DNA from: FW021-bin31 sp964647485
Lineage (GTDB): Bacteria > Bacteroidota > Bacteroidia > Chitinophagales > Chitinophagaceae
NCBI GenBank assembly: GCA_964647485.1
Contig: CAZYHV010000013.1
Span: forward strand, 38,204 to 102,203
Length of the DNA stretch: 64,000 bases
Reading direction: 5' to 3'
Made by a program: the position numbers and the translations under genes. Positions 26,501 through 34,864 of this stretch are shown one piece after another (within the stretch, counting starts at the first letter, position 1; each line of letters opens with the position of its first letter). The notes below the pieces were generated by a model that worked only from the letters and a program-made list of their open reading frames with translations, had not been told where the DNA came from and searched no databases.

Positions 26501-26825
26501 GTTTTCGGAAAAAGAAAAAAAGCCCATTAAAATTACCGCGGAAAAAGTTTTAAATAATGTACATCTTCAACGCCTATTGCAACATCCCGGTACCTTTTTG
26601 AACGAACGCGATATTATGGATCGAGAAGGGAATATCCATCGACCGGATAAAGTGCTTGTAAGTGAAGGTTCCACATTTATTATCGATTATAAATTCACCT
26701 CTAAAGAGAAAGAAAGTCATTTTGAACAGGTGGAACACTATAAAAAGTTGTATACAGAAATGGGCTACCCAAATGTGAAAGGATGGCTGTTCTATGGTTT
26801 CGGGGGGGAGCTGATGGAGGTGTGA
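23532..26825 (+). CDS. UvrD-like helicase with PD-(D/E)XK nuclease (AddA/RecB-like)
   Basis: This protein is predicted to unwind and resect double-strand ends for RecA loading. It has 1,097 residues. Walker A KASAGSGKT is at residues 11-19, AVTFTNKATREMKGR is motif Ia, DEFQDTS (about 403-409) is the UvrD-type Walker B, and VGDVKQSIYRWRGG is motif III. The C-terminal helicase motifs include VMTIHKAKGLAFDVV and ALNTLYVAMTRAR. The last 150 residues form the nuclease: GIVVHELL, then RPDKVLV and IIDYKF with the catalytic Asp and Asp-x-Lys. It is Bacteroidota-type AddA. The stop is followed by a -7 box and the AddB-like gene. Confidence 0.92.
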   Translation: MSTSKPLLIYKASAGSGKTSVLTEQFIALLLSGSVHQYRRTMAVTFTNKATREMKGRILTVLKSLAKKDRENKDAERFLAHKQQYHIDWKEETIRKKAGEVYQRILHDYSRLTITTIDKFVQQIIRSFTFELGIAADYQVSLNLKQVAGDLSEMLHDALDRNPELLKWITNRAKKRINEGKNWNYESELLKLSLQIFSEDFQEFDIKIDKETEKQGHQIFEETLHKITKIKKDFKTAITAHQQQIVNTLSSTQLEVKLLKRKSKNPLLKFQNSFEKLIAYLLEYGSGSIENLIDSPENWFTKKTKEEGLPYYEQLHPLVKAFIDTYHEKIEAYKLALALETNLYYLRLMKEMSRLLGDYRKQHQLLLISDATHLLAGITQGLGDNPSFIWEKAGNKYQHFLFDEFQDTSRKQWDNFRPLLSNTLAVSEGKRAENIIVGDVKQSIYRWRGGDWKLLLEDAKKQIGIPFVAEKSLTTNFRSDARIIDFNNTIFPTIVHWLQENINREIAKTDDKSIQEFWFEKQYDKTITEAYKDVVQNSPEGKKENAGIVDWVTFPVENNKSRKKDTLDDILEVTAHKLYHWIVEEQRYKPRQIGILVRGNAEAETMIAYLREDQRKRGKSGAYDLISGDVLKLKDHPAIQLIISTFQMLLDTEDRHFYPSVCAFLYHHFQSNTQALHTQDWMALGNKPLEELTHYLPKKIIQNKDELLSLPLVSLIEQIISIYKLDQSQAALPFLFAFRDYVAQFTRSENNDLLSFLAWWDYQDDLSLPMSEDTNAVQVMTIHKAKGLAFDVVMLPFLFWKFDGKHTNNVWTDMTLTPFEELQTTPLKYNKLMRGSLVKRQYYEEKVYCLMDALNTLYVAMTRARNHLFLCLPEYKDGNNNIMGLPRTFLAADLLHYAISQNELSPIKVSDQETKSISSENTTTQDWAFSAYPIAHHLDKQNIPLDKNKLNRLDNDHNIRIGIVVHELLSQCHSIENVDLVLNRLYQEGWFSEKEKKPIKITAEKVLNNVHLQRLLQHPGTFLNERDIMDREGNIHRPDKVLVSEGSTFIIDYKFTSKEKESHFEQVEHYKKLYTEMGYPNVKGWLFYGFGGELMEV

Positions 26826-26866
26826 CAATGACTTCATCCGATACCCTTTTTTAATTGATCTTTCTC

Positions 26867-26874
26867 TATCTTTG
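26867..26874 (+). promoter_or_regulatory. -7 box before the AddB-like gene
   Basis: TATCTTTG lies 36 bases before the ATG at 26911. It overlaps a TTG codon that would otherwise allow a longer frame. Confidence 0.5.
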
Positions 26875-26910
26875 AAAATAAAAAATAGCTTCTTAAAAGA
26901 TATTCGCTTT

Positions 26911-29796
26911 ATGCCTCCATTCTTACGCGCTGTAGCTGAAGATTTACATCATCGTTTTGGGGATCAAATTCACCAAACAGCCATTGTTTTTAATAATAAA
27001 CGTCCGATTCTTTTCCTTAAAAGATATCTAGCCCAAGTTTATGGTAAGACTTTTATCGCTCCGGCAATGTTTACCGTACAAGAATTCATGAGCCTGAGTA
27101 CAAATAAAGCGGTCGCTCATGACTTAAGTCGCTTCTTTATATTATGGCATACCTACAATCAATTATTACAAAAAGAAGGACAAGAGAAGGTTGATCCGGA
27201 AGAATTTTATTCTCTCAGTCAGACTATTTTGTCCGACTTTGACCAAATTGAATATGAATTAGTCAATCCACAAGAATTATATACTAATTTGAAAGAGAGA
27301 GGGAGTATTGATCGAGAATTTAGCAACTTCACACCGGAGCAGCAAGCTTTTTTAAGCAACTTTTGGTCTTCCTTTTCAGAAGAAAAACAGGCAGATGTCC
27401 AACAAAAGTTCATTGAATTATGGGCTCGGCTACCCCGGCTTTTCACCCTTTTTCATAAAAAGATGGCTCAACAAAACCTGACCGGCATAGCATCTTTATA
27501 CCGTGCATTAGCAAGAGGAGAAGCCGTCATTCCCGAGTTTATCAATAAATATAAGAAGGTGGCTTTTGTTGGGTTCAATGCGCTTACAAAATGCGAGGAG
27601 GTACTCTTTAAAAAATGGCAAGAAGAGGAAAAAGCCTTGTTTTATTTTGATGCAGATGCTTACTACATAGATGACAACTTTCAGGAAGCGGGGAAATTTC
27701 TAAGGAAAAATCTGCGTTTTTTAAAAAACGCTTTAGGAAAGCCAAAGCACTACATCAATCAAGCCGACAAAGCCTTAAATATCTATGCTACCAACGGTAG
27801 TTCGGCACAAGCTAAGGCATTAAATCAACATCTAAAAGAAAAAAAAGAGGATACCAATCCCAACAAGATCGCCATTTTATTGGCTGATGAAAATCTAATT
27901 ATCCCCACGCTACAAAGTATCCCCGATGAACGTAAGATCAATATTACGATGGGATTTCCTTTACGGGAATCTTCTGTTTTCCATTTTATAAACCAATGGA
28001 TTGACCTCAAAGAACAATTACAAGATAAGGATTATCTGACCTTTACGGAAGAGGATTTACAAGCATTCCTAAATATGGGCCTATTCTCCCTTTCAAAAGA
28101 ATTACAAGATCATATTCTAGAACAAAAAAGAAGGTTATCGGGGAAAGCCTTTTATACTTTTCTTCTTCAGTCTGATAAAATTCTACAGCTATTATTTTCT
28201 AAACAAACAAACGGAATTACCTGCATAGAAAACCTAAAACAGCTTCTCATAGAAATCCTTCATCAGCAGGAAGAAGAAGGAAAATTACAACAACTCAACG
28301 GAGAGTTACTCTTGAAGGTCTACCGGGAGATGAATAGGCTGCAAGATCAGTTAGAAGTCTATCAAAAGCATCTGACCTTCCCTCTAATTATACAATTAAT
28401 CCGACGTAATCTCAGTCATTTATCCGTTCCTTTAGAGGGAGAACCATTGGCCGGGATTCAAATCATGGGGATGTTAGAAAGCCGATGTCTGGATTTTGAA
28501 GAGGTCTATATATTAGGCGCCAATGAAGGAACGCTTCCTTTCACCGGAGTTGCCAACACGTTCATTCCCGAATCTCTTCGTCATGCATTTGGTCTTCCCT
28601 TACAGGAAGACCGAGAAGCGCTTTCTGCCTACATTTTTTATCGGTTATGCCAGAGAGCGAAAAATATAAATATTTTTTATAATAATCTAACAGGTTATGA
28701 TTCCACAGGAGAAGTCAGTCGTTTTGTTCAACAGCTGAATTTTGAAAGTCAACTCGAAAAAAAGGATCTTTTTCATCAAAAAAATTCACTCACCGTCCTT
28801 CCTCTCCAACAAAAGATACGGATAGCAAAGAATCAGTCTGTAATAGAAAAATTAAAAGAATATATCGGAGAGAATCATAAGAAGGCCTTTTCCCCTTCTG
28901 CCTTACGGAAATACCTGGATTGCCCATTACAATTTTTCTTACAATATATTGCAGGAATTAAAGAACCCACAGAACCTTTTGATCCCTTTAAGCCTTCTGA
29001 AATGGGAGATCTTCTTCACAAAGTCATGGAAAAGTTTTATTTTTCTTTCAAAGGGAAGGAGATTACAAAAAAAGAGATTACAAAAAAGGAAGAAGAATTA
29101 CCGGCACTGTGTGCTCAGGTAATGAAAGGGAAATTTAAAGAAGATCACACCGAGGAACTCATTTCTAACAGTCAAAAGACCATTATAAAAGAGGTATTGA
29201 TAGAAAATGTTCATATTATCCTGAACCGGGATAAAAAATTGGCCCCTTTTACGATCTTAGCACTCGAGAAAGATATTTCAACGGCGATTAATCTCTCTTT
29301 GCCGGGATTCGATCAGCCCAAGAAAGTATTTTTCAATGGATATATCGACCGTATAGACAAGGTGAAAGGGAAAATTCGTATTGTGGATTATAAAACAGGA
29401 GGCGACGAAGTAGAATTTAAAGGTGAAGGAGTTTCGGCATTATTTTCTTCCAATTCCAAGCAAGCCAATCCGGCAGCCATGCAAATTTTGCTTTATGCTC
29501 TACTTTATTACAAACTTGAAGGACAAATCCCCGAAACACATCTTTACGTCTTAAGAAGAATGCAAGAAGAGGAAAATACGCGAATCAGGAAGAAAAAAAA
29601 TAAGAAGGAAACTTTTCCGGCAATAGATAGTAAAGAATTTATGGCTCTATATAAAGAAGGATTAGAAGAGTTTATTGGAACAATTTTTGATTCTGATATT
29701 CCTTTTGAACATAATTCCGATTCAAAATATTGTAAAAATAAGCCTTATCATATTTTTTGTGATGCAGGAGAAGAAGCCGTTCCGGAAGAAGAATAG
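26911..29796 (+). CDS. PD-(D/E)XK nuclease family protein (AddB-like)
   Basis: This is the predicted partner of the AddA-like helicase-nuclease, 961 residues. The N-terminal helicase-fold half lacks a visible Walker A motif: where AddB has one, the sequence reads TAIVFNNKRPILFLKRYLA, so it probably does not hydrolyse ATP. The C-terminal nuclease begins at SPSALRKYLDCPLQFFLQY (about 662-680) and carries GYIDRID and IRIVDYKTGG (about 811-830). Cysteines in LDCPLQ and near the C-terminus (CKNKPYHIFC) suggest a partial iron-sulfur staple. The ATG at 26911 is used because a longer frame would need a TTG inside the -7 box. Confidence 0.88.
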   Translation: MPPFLRAVAEDLHHRFGDQIHQTAIVFNNKRPILFLKRYLAQVYGKTFIAPAMFTVQEFMSLSTNKAVAHDLSRFFILWHTYNQLLQKEGQEKVDPEEFYSLSQTILSDFDQIEYELVNPQELYTNLKERGSIDREFSNFTPEQQAFLSNFWSSFSEEKQADVQQKFIELWARLPRLFTLFHKKMAQQNLTGIASLYRALARGEAVIPEFINKYKKVAFVGFNALTKCEEVLFKKWQEEEKALFYFDADAYYIDDNFQEAGKFLRKNLRFLKNALGKPKHYINQADKALNIYATNGSSAQAKALNQHLKEKKEDTNPNKIAILLADENLIIPTLQSIPDERKINITMGFPLRESSVFHFINQWIDLKEQLQDKDYLTFTEEDLQAFLNMGLFSLSKELQDHILEQKRRLSGKAFYTFLLQSDKILQLLFSKQTNGITCIENLKQLLIEILHQQEEEGKLQQLNGELLLKVYREMNRLQDQLEVYQKHLTFPLIIQLIRRNLSHLSVPLEGEPLAGIQIMGMLESRCLDFEEVYILGANEGTLPFTGVANTFIPESLRHAFGLPLQEDREALSAYIFYRLCQRAKNINIFYNNLTGYDSTGEVSRFVQQLNFESQLEKKDLFHQKNSLTVLPLQQKIRIAKNQSVIEKLKEYIGENHKKAFSPSALRKYLDCPLQFFLQYIAGIKEPTEPFDPFKPSEMGDLLHKVMEKFYFSFKGKEITKKEITKKEEELPALCAQVMKGKFKEDHTEELISNSQKTIIKEVLIENVHIILNRDKKLAPFTILALEKDISTAINLSLPGFDQPKKVFFNGYIDRIDKVKGKIRIVDYKTGGDEVEFKGEGVSALFSSNSKQANPAAMQILLYALLYYKLEGQIPETHLYVLRRMQEEENTRIRKKKNKKETFPAIDSKEFMALYKEGLEEFIGTIFDSDIPFEHNSDSKYCKNKPYHIFCDAGEEAVPEEE

Positions 29797-29905
29797 CTTG
29801 CCCATTCAAAGGGAAAAGAGTAAAAAAGTTAAAATAAATGTCAAATTCAACCCTTGATTGTGGTATTCATAGGTAATTTATTTATTTTCGCACCCAAATT
29901 ATTAT

Positions 29906-30775
29906 ATGCCCTGGAGAAATAGAAAAAAAAAGAAATCTCAACCATCGTATTTCATGTCCGTTTTGGGCGTGGCTCTGGTTTTATTCCTACTGGGAGTACT
30001 TGGCATCATTGTCATTCATGCCAAGAAACTCAGTACCTATTTTAAAGAGCAAATAGAGATTCAGGTTATTTTAAAAGACAGCACCACGCAAAAGGAAGCA
30101 TTGGCGATTCGAGACTCTATTCAAAGTCATCCCTATGCTATCTCAGTAAATTATATCAGCAAGGAAAAAGCGGCTAAAGATTTTAAAAAGGACTTTGGAG
30201 AAGATTTCATTTCAATCCTAAAATATAATCCGCTGTACGGGAGTATTGATTTCAAAGCTAAAGCAGCTTATGTCAATGAAGACAGTCTCAAAACGATAGA
30301 AAATCATCTTCTACAAGAGAAACAGGTAAAGGAAGTATATTATCAACGTACCCTTGTCGATAAATTAGATAAGAATATCAAAAGGCTGGGATTGATTATT
30401 TTGGCAGTAAGTATTTTTCTCGGGCTGGTAGTTATCGTTTTGATAGATAACACCATCCGTCTGGCCATGTTCAGTAATCGATTCTTAATAAAAACGATGC
30501 AAATGGTAGGGGCTACCCGATGGTTTATTGCCAAGCCATTTGATTTACGTAGCATTCTCAATGGTTTCATCAGTGCCATTGTAGCCATTCTGGGATTGAT
30601 CGGTCTGATGTATTATGCACGCAATCAGCTTCCTCAATTAAGGGCGATTTCAGACCTTTCCTCCATGATTATACTTTTCCTTTTTATTATAGTCATAGGG
30701 ATTTGTATATCTTTGTTGAGTACCCATCGCTCTGTGATTCGGTATTTAAAAATGAGACTAGATGATTTGTACTAA
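29906..30775 (+). CDS. ftsX: Cell division protein FtsX
   Basis: FtsX is the membrane half of the FtsEX complex that activates peptidoglycan hydrolases at the division site. The 289 residues have the family layout: membrane segment at about 18-40, an extracytoplasmic domain (about 42-150), then three membrane segments, with TMQMVGATRWFIAKPF between the second and third. No ftsE is adjacent, as is usual in this phylum. It begins a three-gene run ftsX-DUF3098-uppP with gaps of 18 and 34 bases. Confidence 0.94.
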   Translation: MPWRNRKKKKSQPSYFMSVLGVALVLFLLGVLGIIVIHAKKLSTYFKEQIEIQVILKDSTTQKEALAIRDSIQSHPYAISVNYISKEKAAKDFKKDFGEDFISILKYNPLYGSIDFKAKAAYVNEDSLKTIENHLLQEKQVKEVYYQRTLVDKLDKNIKRLGLIILAVSIFLGLVVIVLIDNTIRLAMFSNRFLIKTMQMVGATRWFIAKPFDLRSILNGFISAIVAILGLIGLMYYARNQLPQLRAISDLSSMIILFLFIIVIGICISLLSTHRSVIRYLKMRLDDLY

Positions 30776-30793
30776 AAATAAAATGATTTAATT

Positions 30794-31090
30794 ATGGCAT
30801 CAAGCAGAGGTTCGCAAAGAGGCAGAAGCAAAGATACAGTAGAAAAAAAGAACATGCTTTTTCCCTTTACCAAGGAGAATTACCTGTATATGTTTATTGG
30901 GATAATTGTTATTTTAATTGGTTATCTCCTAATGATTGGCGGAAAAAGCCCGGATCCCAATCAATTTCATCCGGATCAAGTATATAGTTTCCGGCGAATC
31001 ACACTTTCTCCTATTGTCATTATTATAGGCGTTCTCATTGAGATTTATGCCATTATGAAGAAACCTAAGAAAGAAAAAACAGCTCAATAA
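30794..31090 (+). CDS. DUF3098 small membrane protein
   Basis: This is a 98-residue protein of unknown function. It has two hydrophobic segments (about 33-52 and 72-90) joined by a loop (SPDPNQFHPDQVYSFRRITLSP) that is the family signature. The first 25 residues are basic and Ser-rich (GSQRGRSKD). Its place between ftsX and uppP is conserved in Bacteroidota, which suggests an envelope or division role; this is inference. Confidence 0.9.
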   Translation: MASSRGSQRGRSKDTVEKKNMLFPFTKENYLYMFIGIIVILIGYLLMIGGKSPDPNQFHPDQVYSFRRITLSPIVIIIGVLIEIYAIMKKPKKEKTAQ

Positions 31091-31124
31091 GGCTACACTT
31101 TTTGAATAATTTCCTTTATTTTTT

Positions 31125-31922
31125 ATGAATATCATTCAAACGATCCTCCTCGCTATTGTTGAAGGGCTAACTGAATTTCTCCCTGTTTCCTCTACCGGAC
31201 ACATGATTATTGTAAGTTCCTGGATGGGAATTGATGCAGACGCCTTTACCAAATTATTTGAAATTGTCATTCAATTGGGAGCTATCCTTGCTGTAGTAGT
31301 CCTTTATTGGCGTAAATTCTTTGATTTTAGCAGAATAGATTTCTATAAGAAGATTATTATTGGGGTCATTCCCGCTCTTATTCTTGGATTTCTCTTTGCC
31401 GATAAAATAGATGAACTTCTAGAAAGTACCATGGTCGTGGGCGTTATGCTTCTACTTGGAGGTATTGTCCTCTTATTCGTCGACAACTGGTTCAAACATC
31501 CTAAAGTAGCTCATGACAAAGAGATGAAACCTAAACATGCTTTCATCGTTGGTATTTGGCAGTGTCTGGCTATGGTTCCGGGAGTAAGCCGTAGTGCCGC
31601 TTCAATCATAGGAGGCATGCAACAAAAAATGACCCGTAAGTTGGCAGCCGAATTTTCTTTCTTCCTAGCCGTGCCCACCATGGCAGCTGCTACCGGATAT
31701 AAATTACTTCAAGCCTTTTTGGAAAAGCCTGAAATCCTATCTGATGGTCATAATATTCTATTGTTGCTGCTTGGAAATGTCATCGCCTTTTTGGTATCCA
31801 TGGTAGCTATTAAATCTTTTATCAGTTATTTGCAAAAACACGGGTTTAAATGGTTTGGTGTCTACAGAATCATCATCGGCATTCTTATTATCGTTCTGGT
31901 ACAAGTAGGATTTTTTCATTAA
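31125..31922 (+). CDS. uppP: Undecaprenyl-diphosphatase
   Basis: UppP (BacA) removes a phosphate from undecaprenyl pyrophosphate, recycling the lipid carrier for peptidoglycan, and confers some bacitracin tolerance. The 265 residues have eight hydrophobic segments. The two family motifs are EGLTEFLPVSSTGHMII at about residues 12-28 and PGVSRSAASIIGG at about 155-167, holding the catalytic Glu, His and Arg/Ser residues. It is the third gene of the ftsX-DUF3098-uppP run. Confidence 0.97.
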   Translation: MNIIQTILLAIVEGLTEFLPVSSTGHMIIVSSWMGIDADAFTKLFEIVIQLGAILAVVVLYWRKFFDFSRIDFYKKIIIGVIPALILGFLFADKIDELLESTMVVGVMLLLGGIVLLFVDNWFKHPKVAHDKEMKPKHAFIVGIWQCLAMVPGVSRSAASIIGGMQQKMTRKLAAEFSFFLAVPTMAAATGYKLLQAFLEKPEILSDGHNILLLLLGNVIAFLVSMVAIKSFISYLQKHGFKWFGVYRIIIGILIIVLVQVGFFH

Positions 31923-31947
31923 CTTTGGCTATTCAAAACTTGCCTTC

Positions 31948-33486
31948 ATGTTAAAAAACGCCTTTTGTCGGTTCACTTTCTTTCTATTCTTTTCTCTTTT
32001 TTGCTGTATAAGTGCTTTTGCTCAGAAAAATAAAGCTACTGCCAAAGATATTAAAACAGGTCTACATCTTCCTATAGACACAATGGTCACCACCCAACAC
32101 AAGACCACTATTAATGGACAATCCATCTCATATACTGCCGTAGCAGGCACGCAACCTGTATATGGTGAAGATGGTCATGTGATAGCTTCTCTGTTTTATG
32201 TTTATTATACAAGAGACGGTATCAAAGACCGAAGCTCTCGTCCCCTAATGATTTCTTTTAACGGAGGACCGGGAACAGGAAGTGTCTGGATGAATATCGG
32301 GTTTACAGGTCCGCAACGATTAAAAATAGATGATGAAGGTTTTCCGGTGGAACCTTACGGAGTAAAAAATAATCCTTACTCGATCTTAGATGTAGCAGAC
32401 ATTGTATATGTCAATCCTGTAAATACAGGATTCTCAAGAATCGTAGATCCTAAAGTTAACAAAAAAGAATTCTTTGGTGTCAATTCGGATATTAAATATC
32501 TCTCTAATTGGGTAGATAAATTTGTCAGCCGTCATCATCGTTGGCGTTCTCCCAAGTTTCTTATTGGCGAAAGCTACGGTACTACCCGGGTTTCAGGATT
32601 AGCTAATGCTTTACAAAACCAACAATGGATGTATCTGGACGGGGTTATTCTGGTATCGCCGACAGATTTGGGCATTAAAAGAGAAGGTCCGGTAAAAGAA
32701 GCCTCTCTTTTACCCTATTATACTGCAACAGCTTGGTATCATAAAGCATTAAACCCTTCCTTACAACAGGAAGATTTGCCCGGATTATTGTCCAAAGTCG
32801 AAGATTTTACGTTAAACAAATATATTCCGGCCTTGGCGAAAGGAGGTTCCATCAGTCAAACGGAAAAACAACAAGTGGCCAAACAAGTGGCTCAATATTC
32901 CGGTCTTCCTGAAAAGCACGTATTAAATCATAATTTAATTATTCCCCGAAATTTTTTCTGGAAAGATCTACTTAGAGACAAGGGATATACGATAGGTCGC
33001 CTGGATTCCCGTTACATCGGTATCGACCAGGAAAAAGCAGGAAATCATCCGGACTACAATGCAGAATTGACCTCTTGGCTTCATTCGTTTACACCCGCCA
33101 TCAACTATTATCTCAGAAAAAAACTGAATTTTGAAACGGATTTAAAATATGAAATGTTTGGCAACGTCTGGCCATGGGATAATGATCAAAATCATACGGG
33201 AAAGCAACTCAGCAATGCGCTCCTCAGTAATCCTCACATGCACCTGATGGTACTCTCCGGATATTTTGATGGAGCCTGTGATTATTTCAATGCCAAATAC
33301 TCCATTTGGCAAATTAATCAAAGTCAAAAACTCTCCCACCGCATCGAATGGCACGGATTTCAAAGTGGTCACATGATGTATCTTAGAAAGGAAGACGGGA
33401 AAAAAGCAGCACAACTGATCAGAGACTTTTTGAAAAAATCTATTCCTCAGAAAGGAGAATCTATACGTTATCATATAGATCAATGA
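31948..33486 (+). CDS. Secreted S10 family serine carboxypeptidase
   Basis: This exported peptidase removes C-terminal residues from peptides and is probably in the periplasm. The 512 residues begin with a signal peptide ending SAFAQ at about 26. The substrate-pocket motif ISFNGGPGTGSVW and the nucleophile motif GESYGTTR (Ser at about residue 211) are visible. The catalytic His lies in WHGFQSGHMMYL near residue 475. The last 7 bases overlap the end of mtgA on the opposite strand. It follows uppP by 25 bases and may be read through from it. Confidence 0.93.
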   Translation: MLKNAFCRFTFFLFFSLFCCISAFAQKNKATAKDIKTGLHLPIDTMVTTQHKTTINGQSISYTAVAGTQPVYGEDGHVIASLFYVYYTRDGIKDRSSRPLMISFNGGPGTGSVWMNIGFTGPQRLKIDDEGFPVEPYGVKNNPYSILDVADIVYVNPVNTGFSRIVDPKVNKKEFFGVNSDIKYLSNWVDKFVSRHHRWRSPKFLIGESYGTTRVSGLANALQNQQWMYLDGVILVSPTDLGIKREGPVKEASLLPYYTATAWYHKALNPSLQQEDLPGLLSKVEDFTLNKYIPALAKGGSISQTEKQQVAKQVAQYSGLPEKHVLNHNLIIPRNFFWKDLLRDKGYTIGRLDSRYIGIDQEKAGNHPDYNAELTSWLHSFTPAINYYLRKKLNFETDLKYEMFGNVWPWDNDQNHTGKQLSNALLSNPHMHLMVLSGYFDGACDYFNAKYSIWQINQSQKLSHRIEWHGFQSGHMMYLRKEDGKKAAQLIRDFLKKSIPQKGESIRYHIDQ

Positions 33487-34196
33487 GGGGCCAATAACTT
33501 TTTTATTTTTGGATACCCCCTTAAATTACGCATTTGTTTTAGTATCCATTGTTGTCGATAACGTGTTCTTCCCACAAGAGGTTGGATCGTATAATACAAT
33601 GGATTTGGCAAACATGCAGCAAGCATAGCAGCCTGAGCCTGAGTAAGCTGAAGCGCAGAGGTATGATAATAATGCTTAGCTGCTGCCTCCACCCCAAAAA
33701 CACCTTTTCCCATTTGTGCAAAGTTCAGATAAACTTCCAAAATTCGTTCTTTCCCCCATATCATTTCAATCATAAAAGTACAATATGCTTCCAATCCTTT
33801 TCTGAACCAGCTTCCTCCTTGCCAGAGGAAAATATTTTTCGCGGTTTGCTGACTAATGGTACTGGCTCCTCTCCGATGCCCTCCCGTCTGATTATGTTTC
33901 CAGGCTTTTTCAATAGAGGGTACATCAAAGCCATGATGCGTAGGAAATTTCTGATCTTCTCCGGCGATCACTGCCAGCTTCGCATAACGAGAGATCTCAT
34001 CCTCATTCACCCACTTCCGATGAAACTGGTTTCCGCTTCCTATTAAAGCGATCCGGGAAGTAAGCGTGGTGATGGTAAAAGGAGGATTAATCCATTTCAA
34101 GGCAACAATATAAACCAATTGTGCCAGGAACAATATCAAAACTAGTCGCTTCATAAAGCGCCAAAATCTATTCTTATGTTTCTTTTTTCTGCTCAT
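33480..34196 (-). CDS. mtgA: Monofunctional biosynthetic peptidoglycan transglycosylase
   Basis: MtgA polymerises lipid II into glycan strands without a transpeptidase domain. The 238 residues have one N-terminal membrane segment (about 15-33) and the GT51 motifs: EDQKFPTHHGFDVPSIEKA with catalytic Glu, RGASTISQQTAKN, GKERILEVYLNF and GVEAAAKHYY. The length is typical. The gene is convergent with the S10 peptidase and overlaps it by 7 bases. Confidence 0.95.
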   Translation of the reverse strand: MSRKKKHKNRFWRFMKRLVLILFLAQLVYIVALKWINPPFTITTLTSRIALIGSGNQFHRKWVNEDEISRYAKLAVIAGEDQKFPTHHGFDVPSIEKAWKHNQTGGHRRGASTISQQTAKNIFLWQGGSWFRKGLEAYCTFMIEMIWGKERILEVYLNFAQMGKGVFGVEAAAKHYYHTSALQLTQAQAAMLAACLPNPLYYTIQPLVGRTRYRQQWILKQMRNLRGYPKIKKLLAPH

Positions 34197-34419
34197 TGAA
34201 ATAGCATAAATATAACGGTTACGAAAATACGATATTCGACCTCTATTATCAAAATAAAAGAGTTGCTGTCTGACAAACTTCTTCCATTAACTTTAATAGA
34301 AAGATTGTTCACTTCGTTCAAAAAGCCCCTCAATACCTTGTTTTTGTAGGGTAGGAAGGCTGAAGGTAAAGCCAATAATCCTCCCTCTCTATCTCAAAAT
34401 TCTAACTTTTTAGTAGATT

Positions 34420-34455
34420 AACTAAAAATTTAGTTGTTTAATTAAATAATTAGTT
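34420..34455. promoter_or_regulatory. Tandem BlaI-type operators before the BlaI/M56 operon
   Basis: AACTAAA-AA-TTTAGTT lies at 34420-34435. A second, less perfect copy, AATTAA...TTAGTT, lies at 34440-34455. Their starts are 20 bases apart, two helical turns. Both lie just before a degenerate -7 box TACCTTTA (34457-34464), five bases from the ATG at 34470. A BlaI/MecI repressor bound here would block the promoter. Confidence 0.65.
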
Positions 34456-34469
34456 ATACCTTTACTTAA

Positions 34470-34862
34470 ATGAAAAAGACAACCAGCATGAAAAGGATGA
34501 AAGAACTCACCCGGGCAGAGGAACAGGTCATGAAAATCCTCTGGGACTTGAAAAAAGGATTCGTTAAGGATATTATCAAAAAAATGGATCCTCCCAAACC
34601 TGCTTACACCACCGTCTCCACCATTATTCGGATTTTAGTAAAAAAAGAATTTGTGGGCTATACGGTGTATGGGAATACCCATGAATATTATCCGTTGATT
34701 TCCAAAGAGGAGTATAAAGGCTTTGAAACCGACCGATTATTGAACGGTTATTTCGACAATTCCATAGAAAGTCTGGTTTCTTTCTTTGTTCAGAAAAAAG
34801 AGATCAAAGGAAAAGAAGCCGGAAAAATCATGGAGTTATTAAATGATCTTAAAAAGGAATAG
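34470..34862 (+). CDS. BlaI/MecI/CopY family transcriptional repressor
   Basis: This is a predicted repressor of its own operon, 130 residues. The winged helix is at about residues 10-80 (ELTRAEEQVMKILWDLKKGF, KPAYTTVSTIIRILVKKEFV). A C-terminal dimerisation region follows (LVSFFVQKKEI). In the classic system a BlaR1-type protease cleaves BlaI when a signal is sensed. The next gene, 2 bases downstream, is such an M56 protein, so the pair is a sensor and repressor. The start is given as 34470; a later ATG (34497, MKELTRAEE) is the usual family start and would leave a 27-base leader. Confidence 0.93.
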   Translation: MKKTTSMKRMKELTRAEEQVMKILWDLKKGFVKDIIKKMDPPKPAYTTVSTIIRILVKKEFVGYTVYGNTHEYYPLISKEEYKGFETDRLLNGYFDNSIESLVSFFVQKKEIKGKEAGKIMELLNDLKKE

Positions 34863-34864
34863 CC

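Noticed and set aside
34193..34375. 60-codon frame between mtgA and the BlaI gene
   Set aside because: It has no start signal, no similarity and an atypical composition, and overlaps the mtgA promoter region.
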